Origin: Gilliamella sp. Choc4-2
GTDB lineage: Bacteria > Pseudomonadota > Gammaproteobacteria > Enterobacterales > Orbaceae
Length of the DNA stretch: 36,137 nt
Assembly: GCF_001690355.1 (NCBI RefSeq)
Contig: NZ_LZHG01000039.1
Location: forward strand, 1-36,137
Direction of reading: 5' to 3'
The translations under genes and the position numbers were made by a program. Positions 6,731-15,944 of the stretch are shown here, in pieces; positions within the stretch are counted from its first letter, which is position 1, and each line of letters opens with the position of its first letter. Under the pieces are notes generated by a model. That model was not told where the DNA came from and did not search any database. It saw nothing but the letters and a program-made list of their open reading frames with translations.

Positions 6731-9376
6731 TTATCCTGAATTACGCATACCTGCAGCAATACCAGAGATTGTGATCATTAATCCTTGTTCAACAGTGGTA
6801 TTTTCCTCATTGCTACATCGACGAGAGCGGCTTAGCAATTCAGCTTGTAATAAATTAAGCGGTTCAATATAGGTATTACGTAAAGCAACGGATTCGGCAA
6901 TCCAAGGCAAATCAGCCATTAAACTAATATCATCGGTAATCATTAATACGGTATTGATGTCTTGTGCTAATAAATTCCGTAATTCTTCCCCTAGAGACCA
7001 CATAGCAGGATCGACTAACCTTTGTTCATAGTATTCATGAATATTAGGTTCAGCTTTTGCATAAACCATTTCTAACATACCTAGGCGTGCGTTAAAAAAT
7101 GGCCAGTTGTGATACATTTCTTTAAGCAGCTCTTTTTTGCCTTTTTCAATCATTAATTTTAGTGCACTACCGGCACCAAGCCATGATGGAAGCATTAAAC
7201 GGTTTTGTGTCCATGCAAAAATCCATGGAATTGCACGTAAACTTTCTATTCCTCCACCCGTTCTACGTTTTTGTGGCCTTGAACCTAGTGGTAATCTACC
7301 CAATTCTGCTTCTGGTGTTACGGCTCTAAAATAATCGACAAACTCCTTACGTTCTCTAACAAAATGGCGGTAGCATCGACATGAAAAATCAGACATTTCG
7401 TCCATAATACTTCGCCACGTTTGTTTAGGTTCAGGTGGTGGTAGTAAGTTAGCTTGTAAAATAGCTGAAGCATATAGCATTAAGCTGCTAAGAGCGACCT
7501 CAGGTAGACCAAGTTTAAACCGGATCATCTCGCCTTGTTCAGTGACTCTAAGCCCTCCTTTTAATGATCCTGGCGGCTGTGATAGTAACGCGGCATGAGC
7601 AGGAGCCCCGCCACGGCCAATCGATCCGCCTCGACCATGAAATAGCACGAGATTAATCTTATATTTTTCAAATAAGCCAACTAATTCCTCTTGGGAATGG
7701 TATTGTGCCCAAGATGCAGCAAGTGTTCCAGCATCTTTAGCCGAATCAGAATAACCGATCATTATCATTTGCTTACCCTGAATTTTTTCACGATACCAAG
7801 GGATATCTAATAATTTTTCCATGACCGATTTTGCATTATTTAAATCTTCTAATGTTTCAAATAATGGCACTATAGGAATATTTTTATGGCAATCAACTAT
7901 TTTTAGTAGCAAATAAACCGCTAAAATATCAGAAGGGGCTTTAGCCATTGAAATCACATAAGATGCAATGGCTTCTTCACCTGCTTTTTTTATAACTCGA
8001 CATGTATCGAGTACTTCATTGACCATTTCATTAGGTTGCCAGTTATATGGCAATAGGGGGCGCTTAGATTTCAATTCCGTTAATAAAAATGCTTGTTTTT
8101 CATTTTCTGTCCATTGCGTGTAGCTCCCTAAATTAAGTTCTTTTGTTAGTGCATCAAGCGCATCGGTATGCACAGAACTATCTTGGCGAATATCTAATCG
8201 TACTAGTTGTAAACCAAAGCTTTTTATACGCCGCAGTGTGTCTAATAATGGACCGTGCGCTATTGTCGACATACCTTTCTCTATTAATGATTCATAGCAT
8301 GTATAAAGTGGGTGCCAGAGCTGTTCATTTTTAATCAAAATATCAGAAGGCGGTAACACCTGTTCATTATTGAGTGTTGATATAATATAACTGTGTGTTT
8401 TAATAAGACGAGAACGTAACTGTTTCATTATTGCACGATAAGGTTCTGATGTCTTTTTATTATCTTCATCAAGCAGATCGATAACCGATTGATTACATTC
8501 CGTCATTGATAATTCACGAACTAATATTTGGATATCAGCTAAGAACAATTCAATCGCTTTCAATCTGGCTTGTAACATTACTTTTTCAGTCACTTCAGCA
8601 GTTACATTTGGGTTACCATCTCGATCCCCCCCCATCCAAGAAGTAAATTTTATTGGCACATGATCTACAGATAATTGTTCATTAAATGCATCAACAATTT
8701 GATCATTAAATTCACGAAGAAATAGAGGTACGCCTTCCCATAAGCTATCTTCGATTACAGAAAAGCCCCATTTGGCTTCATCAAGTGGCGTTGGGCGTTT
8801 TTTTCGTATTTCATCTGTATACCACGCTTGGCAAACAAGCTGTTTTAAACGTCGTTTTATGCGTTCAATCTCATAATCAGCGAGATCATTATGATCAAGT
8901 TGTGATAAACAGTTATTGATTGCTGTGTATGTATTAATCATAGTTCGTCGATTAATTTCTGTCGGATGTGCTGTTATCACTAATTCAATGGATAATTCTT
9001 TAATTGCTTGTGTAATTGTCTGATTTGAAAAATTAAGGTTTTTTAATGTTCGAAATAAGTCAGCCATTTTTTTGGGGCTACTGGCTGCCTCACCATGTGG
9101 AGAAATACCATAATATTCTGCTGCTGTATTTACCATATTTAAAAAATGATTGAATGCACGAGCAACATGTAATAAATCCTTATCATTAAGATTTTCAATC
9201 AATTTAAGTAATTCAGTATGAGATTGCTTATTCCCTTTTTGTGCCGATTTTGATAACTGTCTGATTTTTTCTACTAAATTAAATGTTTCATCTCCTGTTG
9301 CTCGTTTAATTGCATTGCCCAGTAAAGTACCTAACATATTGACATTGCTTCGCATTGAGGAGTATTTGCTATTCAT
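6731..9376 (-). CDS. ppc: Phosphoenolpyruvate carboxylase
   Basis: Cytosolic enzyme that carboxylates phosphoenolpyruvate with bicarbonate to oxaloacetate, refilling the TCA pool or feeding succinate and aspartate formation. At 881 residues it matches E. coli Ppc (883). Hallmarks in order: [12 protein letters not shown] with the catalytic His, [15 protein letters not shown], the [13 protein letters not shown] segment, [10 protein letters not shown], the glycine-rich [16 protein letters not shown] active-site loop, and the C-terminal end [12 protein letters not shown], where the terminal residues bind the allosteric effector. The frame is intact with all motifs present. It is a single-gene unit, divergent from the nuoJ operon and convergent with the Sel1-repeat gene. 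Confidence 0.98.
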   Translation of the reverse strand: MNSKYSSMRSNVNMLGTLLGNAIKRATGDETFNLVEKIRQLSKSAQKGNKQSHTELLKLIENLNDKDLLHVARAFNHFLNMVNTAAEYYGISPHGEAASSPKKMADLFRTLKNLNFSNQTITQAIKELSIELVITAHPTEINRRTMINTYTAINNCLSQLDHNDLADYEIERIKRRLKQLVCQAWYTDEIRKKRPTPLDEAKWGFSVIEDSLWEGVPLFLREFNDQIVDAFNEQLSVDHVPIKFTSWMGGDRDGNPNVTAEVTEKVMLQARLKAIELFLADIQILVRELSMTECNQSVIDLLDEDNKKTSEPYRAIMKQLRSRLIKTHSYIISTLNNEQVLPPSDILIKNEQLWHPLYTCYESLIEKGMSTIAHGPLLDTLRRIKSFGLQLVRLDIRQDSSVHTDALDALTKELNLGSYTQWTENEKQAFLLTELKSKRPLLPYNWQPNEMVNEVLDTCRVIKKAGEEAIASYVISMAKAPSDILAVYLLLKIVDCHKNIPIVPLFETLEDLNNAKSVMEKLLDIPWYREKIQGKQMIMIGYSDSAKDAGTLAASWAQYHSQEELVGLFEKYKINLVLFHGRGGSIGRGGAPAHAALLSQPPGSLKGGLRVTEQGEMIRFKLGLPEVALSSLMLYASAILQANLLPPPEPKQTWRSIMDEMSDFSCRCYRHFVRERKEFVDYFRAVTPEAELGRLPLGSRPQKRRTGGGIESLRAIPWIFAWTQNRLMLPSWLGAGSALKLMIEKGKKELLKEMYHNWPFFNARLGMLEMVYAKAEPNIHEYYEQRLVDPAMWSLGEELRNLLAQDINTVLMITDDISLMADLPWIAESVALRNTYIEPLNLLQAELLSRSRRCSNEENTTVEQGLMITISGIAAGMRNSG

Positions 9377-9715
9377 GATATTCTCGTTTTGTTGATATTA
9401 TGCCTAAGCAACTTTAAGTTGTATGGTAAAATTCGCCATTTAAAGAAGTAGGTATAAATTTAGTTATTTTGCTTAAGTTACATACTTTATAACAATGTAG
9501 CATTGAACTTAAATAATAAAATTTTATGTTTTTTATTTTTTTTATTATTTTTATTATATTAAAAATACTTAAACGTATAACTAATAACACCTCGTTAATA
9601 TCGGATTTTTATATTCAATATTTTAAATATCTGTTTTTTCATGAATAACTCACCTGTATCTTGCCTTAATTTCAGTATATACTAGCGTTATTGTGAATGC
9701 ATATTGGATTATTTG
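9377..9715. promoter_or_regulatory. Divergent ppc / nuoJ intergenic region
   Basis: About 340 very AT-rich bases with no supported gene and no recognisable trace of NuoI or any other upstream complex I subunit. A TATACT at 9678-9683 is a candidate -10 element for nuoJ, but the -35 is poor. CAACTTTAAGTTG at 9409-9421 is a 13-base palindrome in the region expected to carry ppc control. Because nuoJ follows about 340 bases of non-coding DNA, its operon must be transcribed from here. Confidence 0.45.
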
Positions 9716-10207
9716 ATGATCGCTGTTTTTTATATTGCGTCGATTATTGCTGTCTTTGCTAGTATTAAAGTGATTTGTAGCTTACGTGTAGATAAAGCTA
9801 TTTTGTATCTTACTATTTCATTTTTTGCCACGGCATTGATTTTTATTTTGCTTGGTACTTATTTGTCTGTTGTTTTATATACGCTTTTATTTATTGGTGG
9901 AACAGTAACGTTATTTATTTTGGTTGCAAATATCCTTCAAATTCGTATAGATAATGTTGAAACGAGTAGGAATGGTATAAGCCCTAAAATATGGTTAGTG
10001 CCATTAGTGTTAGCCTTTATTCTTTTGGTTATGTTAATTTACGGAGTAGTAAGTACTGACTATACACAGTTTAAAGAACCCCAAGAGTTAACTCATGAAA
10101 TGTCAATATATGCTTACATTTTGATGGTTGAGTTAGCCGTTTTTCTATTATTGGGCGCTGCTGTAATTGCGTATCATTTTATGCATCGATTCTTATCGGA
10201 GAAATAA
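9716..10207 (+). CDS. nuoJ: NuoJ-like complex I membrane subunit
   Basis: Homologue of NADH:quinone oxidoreductase subunit J, 163 residues with five predicted membrane segments. The ATG at 9716 is preferred over the TTG at 9704 because MIAVFYIASIIAVFAS then aligns without gaps to the E. coli N-terminus MEFAFYICGLIAILAT. The otherwise highly conserved third-helix motif (E. coli LEIIVYAGAIMVLF) reads LYTLLFIGGTVTLF here, so E55 is replaced by Y and Y59 by F. It is the first gene of a five-gene operon; in E. coli nine subunits (A to I, with C and D fused) come before it. The call by order and similarity is secure, but its function in proton pumping is doubtful. Confidence 0.85.
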   Translation: MIAVFYIASIIAVFASIKVICSLRVDKAILYLTISFFATALIFILLGTYLSVVLYTLLFIGGTVTLFILVANILQIRIDNVETSRNGISPKIWLVPLVLAFILLVMLIYGVVSTDYTQFKEPQELTHEMSIYAYILMVELAVFLLLGAAVIAYHFMHRFLSEK

Positions 10208-10208
10208 T

Positions 10209-10511
10209 ATGATTCCTCTTATGTATTGTTTAACTTTTGGTTCTATCTTATTTGTTATCGGTTTATTCGGTATTATAATTCGCCGTAACCTTTATTTTTT
10301 ACTACTTAGCCTAATGGTGATGAATAATGGCGCTATTTTCGCCTTAATAGCAGCTAGTTGTTATTGGCAACAACCTGATGGGCAAGTACTTGCTTTTTTA
10401 GCTGTTATCGCTGTATTAGCTGAAGCCTGCGTAGGGCTTGCGCTTCTTATGAAATTAATCTATCGCCGTAAACTTTTTAATATTGATTCATTGAGTGAAA
10501 TGAAAGGATGA
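10209..10511 (+). CDS. nuoK: NuoK-like complex I membrane subunit
   Basis: 100 residues, exactly the length of E. coli NuoK, with three membrane segments. The ATG at 10209 follows GGAGA and starts one base after the nuoJ stop; the longer frame from 10167 lies inside nuoJ. The cytoplasmic pair R25-R26 and the C-terminal NIDSLSEMKG are conserved. Of the two glutamates buried in the membrane, E72 is kept (VLAEACVGLAL) but the nearly invariant E36 (E. coli GLEIMIN) is methionine here (SLMVMNN). In E. coli, replacing E36 severely impairs the enzyme. The gene overlaps nuoL by four bases (ATGA), indicating translational coupling. Confidence 0.9.
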   Translation: MIPLMYCLTFGSILFVIGLFGIIIRRNLYFLLLSLMVMNNGAIFALIAASCYWQQPDGQVLAFLAVIAVLAEACVGLALLMKLIYRRKLFNIDSLSEMKG

Positions 10512-12355
10512 ATTTACTTTATTTAACTATTATTGTCCCTCTACTTTCGTTTTTAGTGTTAGTTTGTATAGGGAGACATATAAGACCGATTAATGTGATA
10601 ATAATTGGCATTAGTACCATGTTAATGATTACACTAATTACTATTTTTTCTTGCATTGATTTTAGTACTAATACCGTCCCAGATATGACGCTTGTTTATA
10701 CCAGAAGATTATGGGAATGGTTTTCTGTTGGCGATTTTGTCGTTCCGATTGCGCTAATGCTAGATGGTTTGTCTTTGACTTTTTTAGTATTAATTGCCTT
10801 TTGGGGGTTATTTATTTATTTCTTTGCCGCCTGCTACCTAACATGTAAAAAAGATATTTATACGTTTTATGCTTATAGCAATTTACTAGTCGCCAGTACG
10901 TTAACCGTTGTTTTGGTAGATAACTTATTTGTTATGCTAATTGGATGGGAAGGCATTAGTTTAAGTACTTACTTACTCATAGGCATTTATTATAAACAAT
11001 TGCGTAATAGCTATGCAGCAATTAAAGCCTTTGTTATTATGCATTTAACTGATGTTTTTTTAATTATTGGTATTTTTTTGCTTTACCAAACAGTTGAAAC
11101 GTTGGATATTCGACACATTTTAACTCAAGCTCATGATAATTTAGCTATTGATTCAGATATCGTTTTTTGGATTACTTTAACACTATTTTTGGGTGCCATG
11201 AGTAAATCAGCGCTATTCCCTATGCAAACTTGGTTTACTGAAACCACATTAGCACCAATGCCAGCTGTTGCATTAATGCAATCTTCAACCGTGATTTTAG
11301 CGGGTGTATATTTGGTACTTAGGCTTAATAATTTATTTATGATGTCAACTGATGTGCTTAATCTTATGGCTTTAATGTCATCATTAACCGTTTTATTCGC
11401 CAGTACAATTGCTTTAGTTCAATATGATATTAAGCGCATTATCACTTTTATAAACTTAGCTCAAATTAGTTATTTATTCTATGCTTTTTCAACTCAAAGT
11501 TGGAATTTGTCACTTACTTGCTTAATCAATTACACAGTAACAAGTACATTATTAATTTTGGCATCAGCAATTTTAATCAAAAAATGCCAAGGTGAACGTA
11601 ATATTAGTAAATTAGGTGGTTTAGTTAAAAAGTACCCTTTGTTATATGCCGTGTTCTTAATTGTGATGTTATCACTCAGTGCTATGCCCTGGATTTCAGC
11701 TTCATTCTATATTAAAGGCGATATTATTTGGGGATTAATGGCTAAAAATAATTTAATATCAGGCTCCATTGGGTTGCTGGGAATTTTACTTTCTAGTTTA
11801 AATATTTTGCGTTTAATTTTTATCGTATTTTATCATAAACAAAAAATACATCATTTTTCTAAAACCAAATGGATCAGTTACTGCCCAATTTTAATATTAT
11901 TGATATTTACTACAGCGATATTTATCTATTTCCCTCTACCAATTAAGGGAATTATTCCAATAGCAGAATTAGATACTAAAGGTAAATTGCCATTTCAGTT
12001 ACTTTTAGCTGCGGTAACGTTATTAAGTTTTCTTATTGCTTATACTCTATACGCTCATCCAAATAGCGAAGTGCAAGATATTTTAAATACCCCAATGGTC
12101 AAATTCTTTGTACGATTATGTAGTGTTGATTGGCATTTTGATTATTTAATTAACATTATTTTTGTAAGACCTTATATCTATTTAGCTAACTTACTCAAAA
12201 AAGATCCATTAGCTGTATGGGATAATTGGTTTATGTTAGGTATTAAAAAAATAAATTCATATATTGTCAGCTTAGAAAATGGGCATATTCGATGGTATAT
12301 GGTGTCAATGGTTATAGGTAGCATTATTATATTAATGTTACTCATTTTTATTTAA
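10508..12355 (+). CDS. nuoL: NuoL-like complex I antiporter subunit
   Basis: 615 residues (E. coli 613), a Mrp-antiporter-like subunit with about 16 membrane segments and the C-terminal lateral helix. With a constant offset of 4 to E. coli numbering, E144 (GWEGISLSTYLLIG), D178, K229 (GAMSKSALFPMQTW) and K399 are kept. H254 is Q, H334 is C, H338 is Y, K342 is S and D400 is G. These residues line the proton path in the known structures. The frame is intact and full length, so it is not a simple pseudogene. It starts inside the nuoK stop (ATGA) and is followed 18 bases later by nuoM. Confidence 0.92.
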   Translation: MNLLYLTIIVPLLSFLVLVCIGRHIRPINVIIIGISTMLMITLITIFSCIDFSTNTVPDMTLVYTRRLWEWFSVGDFVVPIALMLDGLSLTFLVLIAFWGLFIYFFAACYLTCKKDIYTFYAYSNLLVASTLTVVLVDNLFVMLIGWEGISLSTYLLIGIYYKQLRNSYAAIKAFVIMHLTDVFLIIGIFLLYQTVETLDIRHILTQAHDNLAIDSDIVFWITLTLFLGAMSKSALFPMQTWFTETTLAPMPAVALMQSSTVILAGVYLVLRLNNLFMMSTDVLNLMALMSSLTVLFASTIALVQYDIKRIITFINLAQISYLFYAFSTQSWNLSLTCLINYTVTSTLLILASAILIKKCQGERNISKLGGLVKKYPLLYAVFLIVMLSLSAMPWISASFYIKGDIIWGLMAKNNLISGSIGLLGILLSSLNILRLIFIVFYHKQKIHHFSKTKWISYCPILILLIFTTAIFIYFPLPIKGIIPIAELDTKGKLPFQLLLAAVTLLSFLIAYTLYAHPNSEVQDILNTPMVKFFVRLCSVDWHFDYLINIIFVRPYIYLANLLKKDPLAVWDNWFMLGIKKINSYIVSLENGHIRWYMVSMVIGSIIILMLLIFI

Positions 12356-12373
12356 ATTAAGGTGTAATCTTTC

Positions 12374-13918
12374 ATGTTGTTATGGCTTGTTTTTTTACCG
12401 GTTATAGGCGGATTAATTGGTTGGCTATGCCATGTATTTATACCGCGGATGGTAACCTCAGCCCATGTGCAAATATACTGCAATAAATTACCTATAATTG
12501 TTGCATTGATAACAATACTTATCACTATGGGGATAACCATACATATATGGTCAGATGCTATAACCATTTTAGGTAAAGGGAATAACTGCATATCAGAAAT
12601 CAATGTTGAGTGGATACCTTTATTGGGGATTCGTTTTCACTTATTGCTCGATGGTTTATCAATAGTTTTAATTACCTCTACGCTATTTATTGTGTTATTA
12701 ACTATTATCTATTCAAGTAAAGAAAAGTTGAATAACCCTGGCTTATTTTATCTTAGTATACTATTCATGACATCGGCTATTATCATGTTATTTATAGTTA
12801 CCGATTTATTTTTATTATTCTTTTATTGGGAAGCGGTAGCTATTCCAATCTATTTTTTAATTTCCTTATGGGGTCGGCGTGATTCTAGCTCTCAATTACG
12901 TTTTAACGGTGCAAGTAAATTTCTAATCTATACTCAAATTAGTAGTTTATTAATGTTAATATCCATTGTGTCATTAGCATTGATAAATTGGAATTTAACT
13001 AGCCATTGGACGTTTGATTATCAGATATTAACCCAAACACCTATATCAAGCAGTACTGAATTTTTATTAATGCTAGGTTTTTTAGCCGCTTTTATTGTGC
13101 GCGTACCTTTTGTTCCTTTTCATAATTGGTTTATTGAAGCCCATATTGAGTCATCAACAACTGGATCTATGATGATAAGTGGCTTGTTACTTAGTACCGC
13201 AACGTTTGGGCTTTTACGTATTGCCATTCCTCTATTTCCAAACGCTTCTGTCTCGATTATGCCTTTAATATTATTCTTGGCTTTATGTACTGTTTTCTAT
13301 TCTGCATTACTTGCGTTTAGCCAAACCGATATTAAAAAATTAATTGCATATGTGCATATTGCATTAATGGGATTAGTTACAGCAATTATTTATAGTGGCT
13401 CAGTGATTGCTTATCAAGGAATTGTTATCCAAATGATTGCCATTAATTTAGCTATTGTAGGATTGTTTATTATTAGTGGGTTATTAGTTGAATGTTATTC
13501 AACTCGTAACATTAACCAATTTACAAGGCTGAAAGAAAAAGTACGATATCTTTCTTCATTTACTTTATTTTTTATACTAGCGGTTTTGGGTGTTCCAGGA
13601 ACTGCGAATTTTATAGGAAATTACATGATGTTACTTGGTAGTTTCGTTTCATTTTCTTATTTTACTGTTTTATTAATAATTGGTTTATTAATGTTATCAA
13701 TTTCATTTATTGTTCGTATGCAACCCCTATTTTATGGCGTTACCAATAGTGATATTACTATAAAAAAATCAATTAGTAAGAAAGACTTTTTATTGCTAAC
13801 GAGCTTGTTAACTGTGCTTATTTTTATCGGTATGTATCCTAAAATAATTTTAGACATGTCTTATTCTGCTGTAAAACAAACACAGCAATATATAACAGTA
13901 GAACGCATGGGAGAATAA
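12374..13918 (+). CDS. nuoM: NuoM-like complex I antiporter subunit
   Basis: 514 residues (E. coli 509), an antiporter-like membrane subunit. The alignment holds a constant offset of 9 to E. coli numbering at every key site. E144 is kept (FYWEAVAIP), but K234 is R (FIVRVPFVPFHNW), K265 is S (LLLSTATFG), H322 is L, H348 is I (QMIAINLA) and E407 is N (NFIGNYMML). Thus the central lysine and the terminal glutamate of the proton channel are both replaced by residues that cannot do the same job, except perhaps the Arg. Overall similarity is otherwise clear (WTFDYQILTQTPISSSTEFL, PLFPNAS, FSQTDIKKLIAY). The ATG follows an AAGGTG about ten bases upstream. Confidence 0.92.
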   Translation: MLLWLVFLPVIGGLIGWLCHVFIPRMVTSAHVQIYCNKLPIIVALITILITMGITIHIWSDAITILGKGNNCISEINVEWIPLLGIRFHLLLDGLSIVLITSTLFIVLLTIIYSSKEKLNNPGLFYLSILFMTSAIIMLFIVTDLFLLFFYWEAVAIPIYFLISLWGRRDSSSQLRFNGASKFLIYTQISSLLMLISIVSLALINWNLTSHWTFDYQILTQTPISSSTEFLLMLGFLAAFIVRVPFVPFHNWFIEAHIESSTTGSMMISGLLLSTATFGLLRIAIPLFPNASVSIMPLILFLALCTVFYSALLAFSQTDIKKLIAYVHIALMGLVTAIIYSGSVIAYQGIVIQMIAINLAIVGLFIISGLLVECYSTRNINQFTRLKEKVRYLSSFTLFFILAVLGVPGTANFIGNYMMLLGSFVSFSYFTVLLIIGLLMLSISFIVRMQPLFYGVTNSDITIKKSISKKDFLLLTSLLTVLIFIGMYPKIILDMSYSAVKQTQQYITVERMGE

Positions 13919-13924
13919 TAAGAT

Positions 13925-15793
13925 ATGATGGATCTGTCACCTATATTTGTATTGAGCATTACCATTATTGTTATGTTATTTTCATTATTTGTTTTCAAAA
14001 TTGGAACAAAATGGTGCACTATTTTGACTGTATGTGGTTTAAGTCTGGCTTTGCTTTGCTCATCTATAATGGGGTATAAAATTTCAATCAATAATCAGGT
14101 TATAACGGATATTAGCAGTGATAATATGCAAATACCTACGAAATCAACAACTGAAGTTGATTTGAATTCATCCCAAGAAGAAACTATACCCGTTAACGCA
14201 GCATCAACAGAACCAGCTTCAACTGAAAATAAAAGTAATAATGTTGGAAGCAATATTAAGGTGGAGCCGAATGCCGATATAGATGAACTTCAAATAAAAC
14301 AATCAAAAGTCGATGAAGATAAATCCGTTGACGATAACAGCGCTGAATCCAGTAACTCACAAACAATGGAACAAAAAAAAGCTCCCGCCTCACCTTTCAA
14401 CGATACTCAAACAAAACTGGCTGATAAAAAAAGCGTTAATGTGAATAATAAGAATGTTCAATTTGCAACTTCTCAAAAAACTGAATTAGACAATGAGCGG
14501 AATATCAATGCTCTTTTTACTTGTGATGGTTTTGGCTTGCTATATACCAGTTTAATTTTAATTATTTCAATTATTGTAACCTTTTTTGCTTACCGTTGGT
14601 TTAAACAAGAACTAAAGTCACATGGTTTATTTTATGTGATTTTACTTTTTATGACATTAGGTGGGGTTACATTAGTTTATGCTAGCCATTTAATGGCTTT
14701 CTTTGTTGGAATAGAATTACTTTCAATTCCGTTTGTTGGGTTAATTGGTTATCAGTATATTCAAACTCATTCCCTTGAAGCTGCGGTAAAATATATGATA
14801 TTGTCCGCTGTTGCCAGTGCATTTTTATTAATGGGAATAGCATTTTATTATGCAACTACAGGTGAGCTGACTTTTAGTGGTTTAAGCTATCAGCTATCAA
14901 CAATGACTTATCTTAGCACTTTATTATTAATGGGTGTTTGTTTAATGCTGGTAGGAATTGGTTTTAAATTATCGCTGGTTCCTTTTCAACTTTGGTTGCC
15001 AGATGTTTATCAAGGTGCACCTACCGTTGTTGCATTGTTGCTTTCGACCGTAGGAAAAGTTGCTATATTTTGTGCAATTGCCAGACTCTTTTTATTAGCT
15101 CCTATTGTTAATAATGAAACTATTCGTATCATCTTAGTAATTATGGCTTTTTGTTCAATTTTGTGGGGCAACTTATTTGCATTTATGCAAAGTAATTTAA
15201 AAAGGTTACTTGCGTATTCATCTATTGCTCATTTCGGATATTTATTAATTGCTTTAATTGCAGTGCAATATCAAGTGTTGGCATTAGAAACAATTGGTGT
15301 TTACTTAATTGGTTATATTTTATCAAATATCTGTATATTAGGAGTAATCAGTTTAGAATCACATTCTAATGAGCTACAAGATCATGAAAATGAGGTAGAT
15401 TTATCTGGCTTATTTTGGCGAAAACCAATTCTTGCTTTAGCAATGGGAATTGGATTGCTATCATTAGCGGGAGCACCATTAACTATAGGCTTTATTGGTC
15501 GTTTTTTACTAGTTTTATTAGGTGTGACAGCCGAATTGTGGTGGTTAATAGCAGCGGTTGTAATTGGCAGTGCTTTGGGTCTGTATTTTTATGCTCGGTT
15601 AATTATCAATCTTTATATAAAACCAACTTACCGAGATGACCTATTATCAGATTTTATAATTAATATTAAACGAGAAAAAATTAGATTAAGTGAACTATTC
15701 ATTATTTTTTCGGCGCTTTTGATCGTAATTTGTGGCGTTTATCCTAAATGGATATTTAGTCTAGTCAATATGGCTCAATATTTGACAAGTTAA
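13925..15793 (+). CDS. nuoN: NuoN-like complex I antiporter subunit with a long periplasmic insertion
   Basis: 622 residues against 485 in E. coli. The extra length lies at about residues 56-194, between membrane segments 2 and 3, which is a periplasmic loop in the known topology. This segment is hydrophilic and low in complexity (rich in N, S, T, K, E, D) with no recognised domain. After it, alignment to E. coli resumes at DGFGLLYTSL with a constant offset of 131. E133, K158, K217 and K247 are all kept (VGIELLSIP, AAVKY, GFKLSLVPF, GKVAIF), while K395 is R (IGFIGRF) and H224 is Q. It is the best preserved antiporter-like subunit of the operon. It begins seven bases after the nuoM stop (AGATATG). 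Confidence 0.92.
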   Translation: MMDLSPIFVLSITIIVMLFSLFVFKIGTKWCTILTVCGLSLALLCSSIMGYKISINNQVITDISSDNMQIPTKSTTEVDLNSSQEETIPVNAASTEPASTENKSNNVGSNIKVEPNADIDELQIKQSKVDEDKSVDDNSAESSNSQTMEQKKAPASPFNDTQTKLADKKSVNVNNKNVQFATSQKTELDNERNINALFTCDGFGLLYTSLILIISIIVTFFAYRWFKQELKSHGLFYVILLFMTLGGVTLVYASHLMAFFVGIELLSIPFVGLIGYQYIQTHSLEAAVKYMILSAVASAFLLMGIAFYYATTGELTFSGLSYQLSTMTYLSTLLLMGVCLMLVGIGFKLSLVPFQLWLPDVYQGAPTVVALLLSTVGKVAIFCAIARLFLLAPIVNNETIRIILVIMAFCSILWGNLFAFMQSNLKRLLAYSSIAHFGYLLIALIAVQYQVLALETIGVYLIGYILSNICILGVISLESHSNELQDHENEVDLSGLFWRKPILALAMGIGLLSLAGAPLTIGFIGRFLLVLLGVTAELWWLIAAVVIGSALGLYFYARLIINLYIKPTYRDDLLSDFIINIKREKIRLSELFIIFSALLIVICGVYPKWIFSLVNMAQYLTS

Positions 15794-15944
15794 TATGATA
15801 GCTTATAGTGAGCAAAATTTTTACACGATTATTTGGCTATAAGTTAAAAGGATGAGAAGGCTTTTCTTAAGAATTAAGAGCAGATAAATCTTTGATGTTC
15901 TATCTGTTCCTTTAATGTTTCTGTTATATTTGCAATTATGATGA

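Noticed and set aside
9704-9715. TTG start of nuoJ
   Set aside because: The ATG at 9716 aligns residue for residue with the E. coli NuoJ N-terminus; the four extra residues add nothing conserved.
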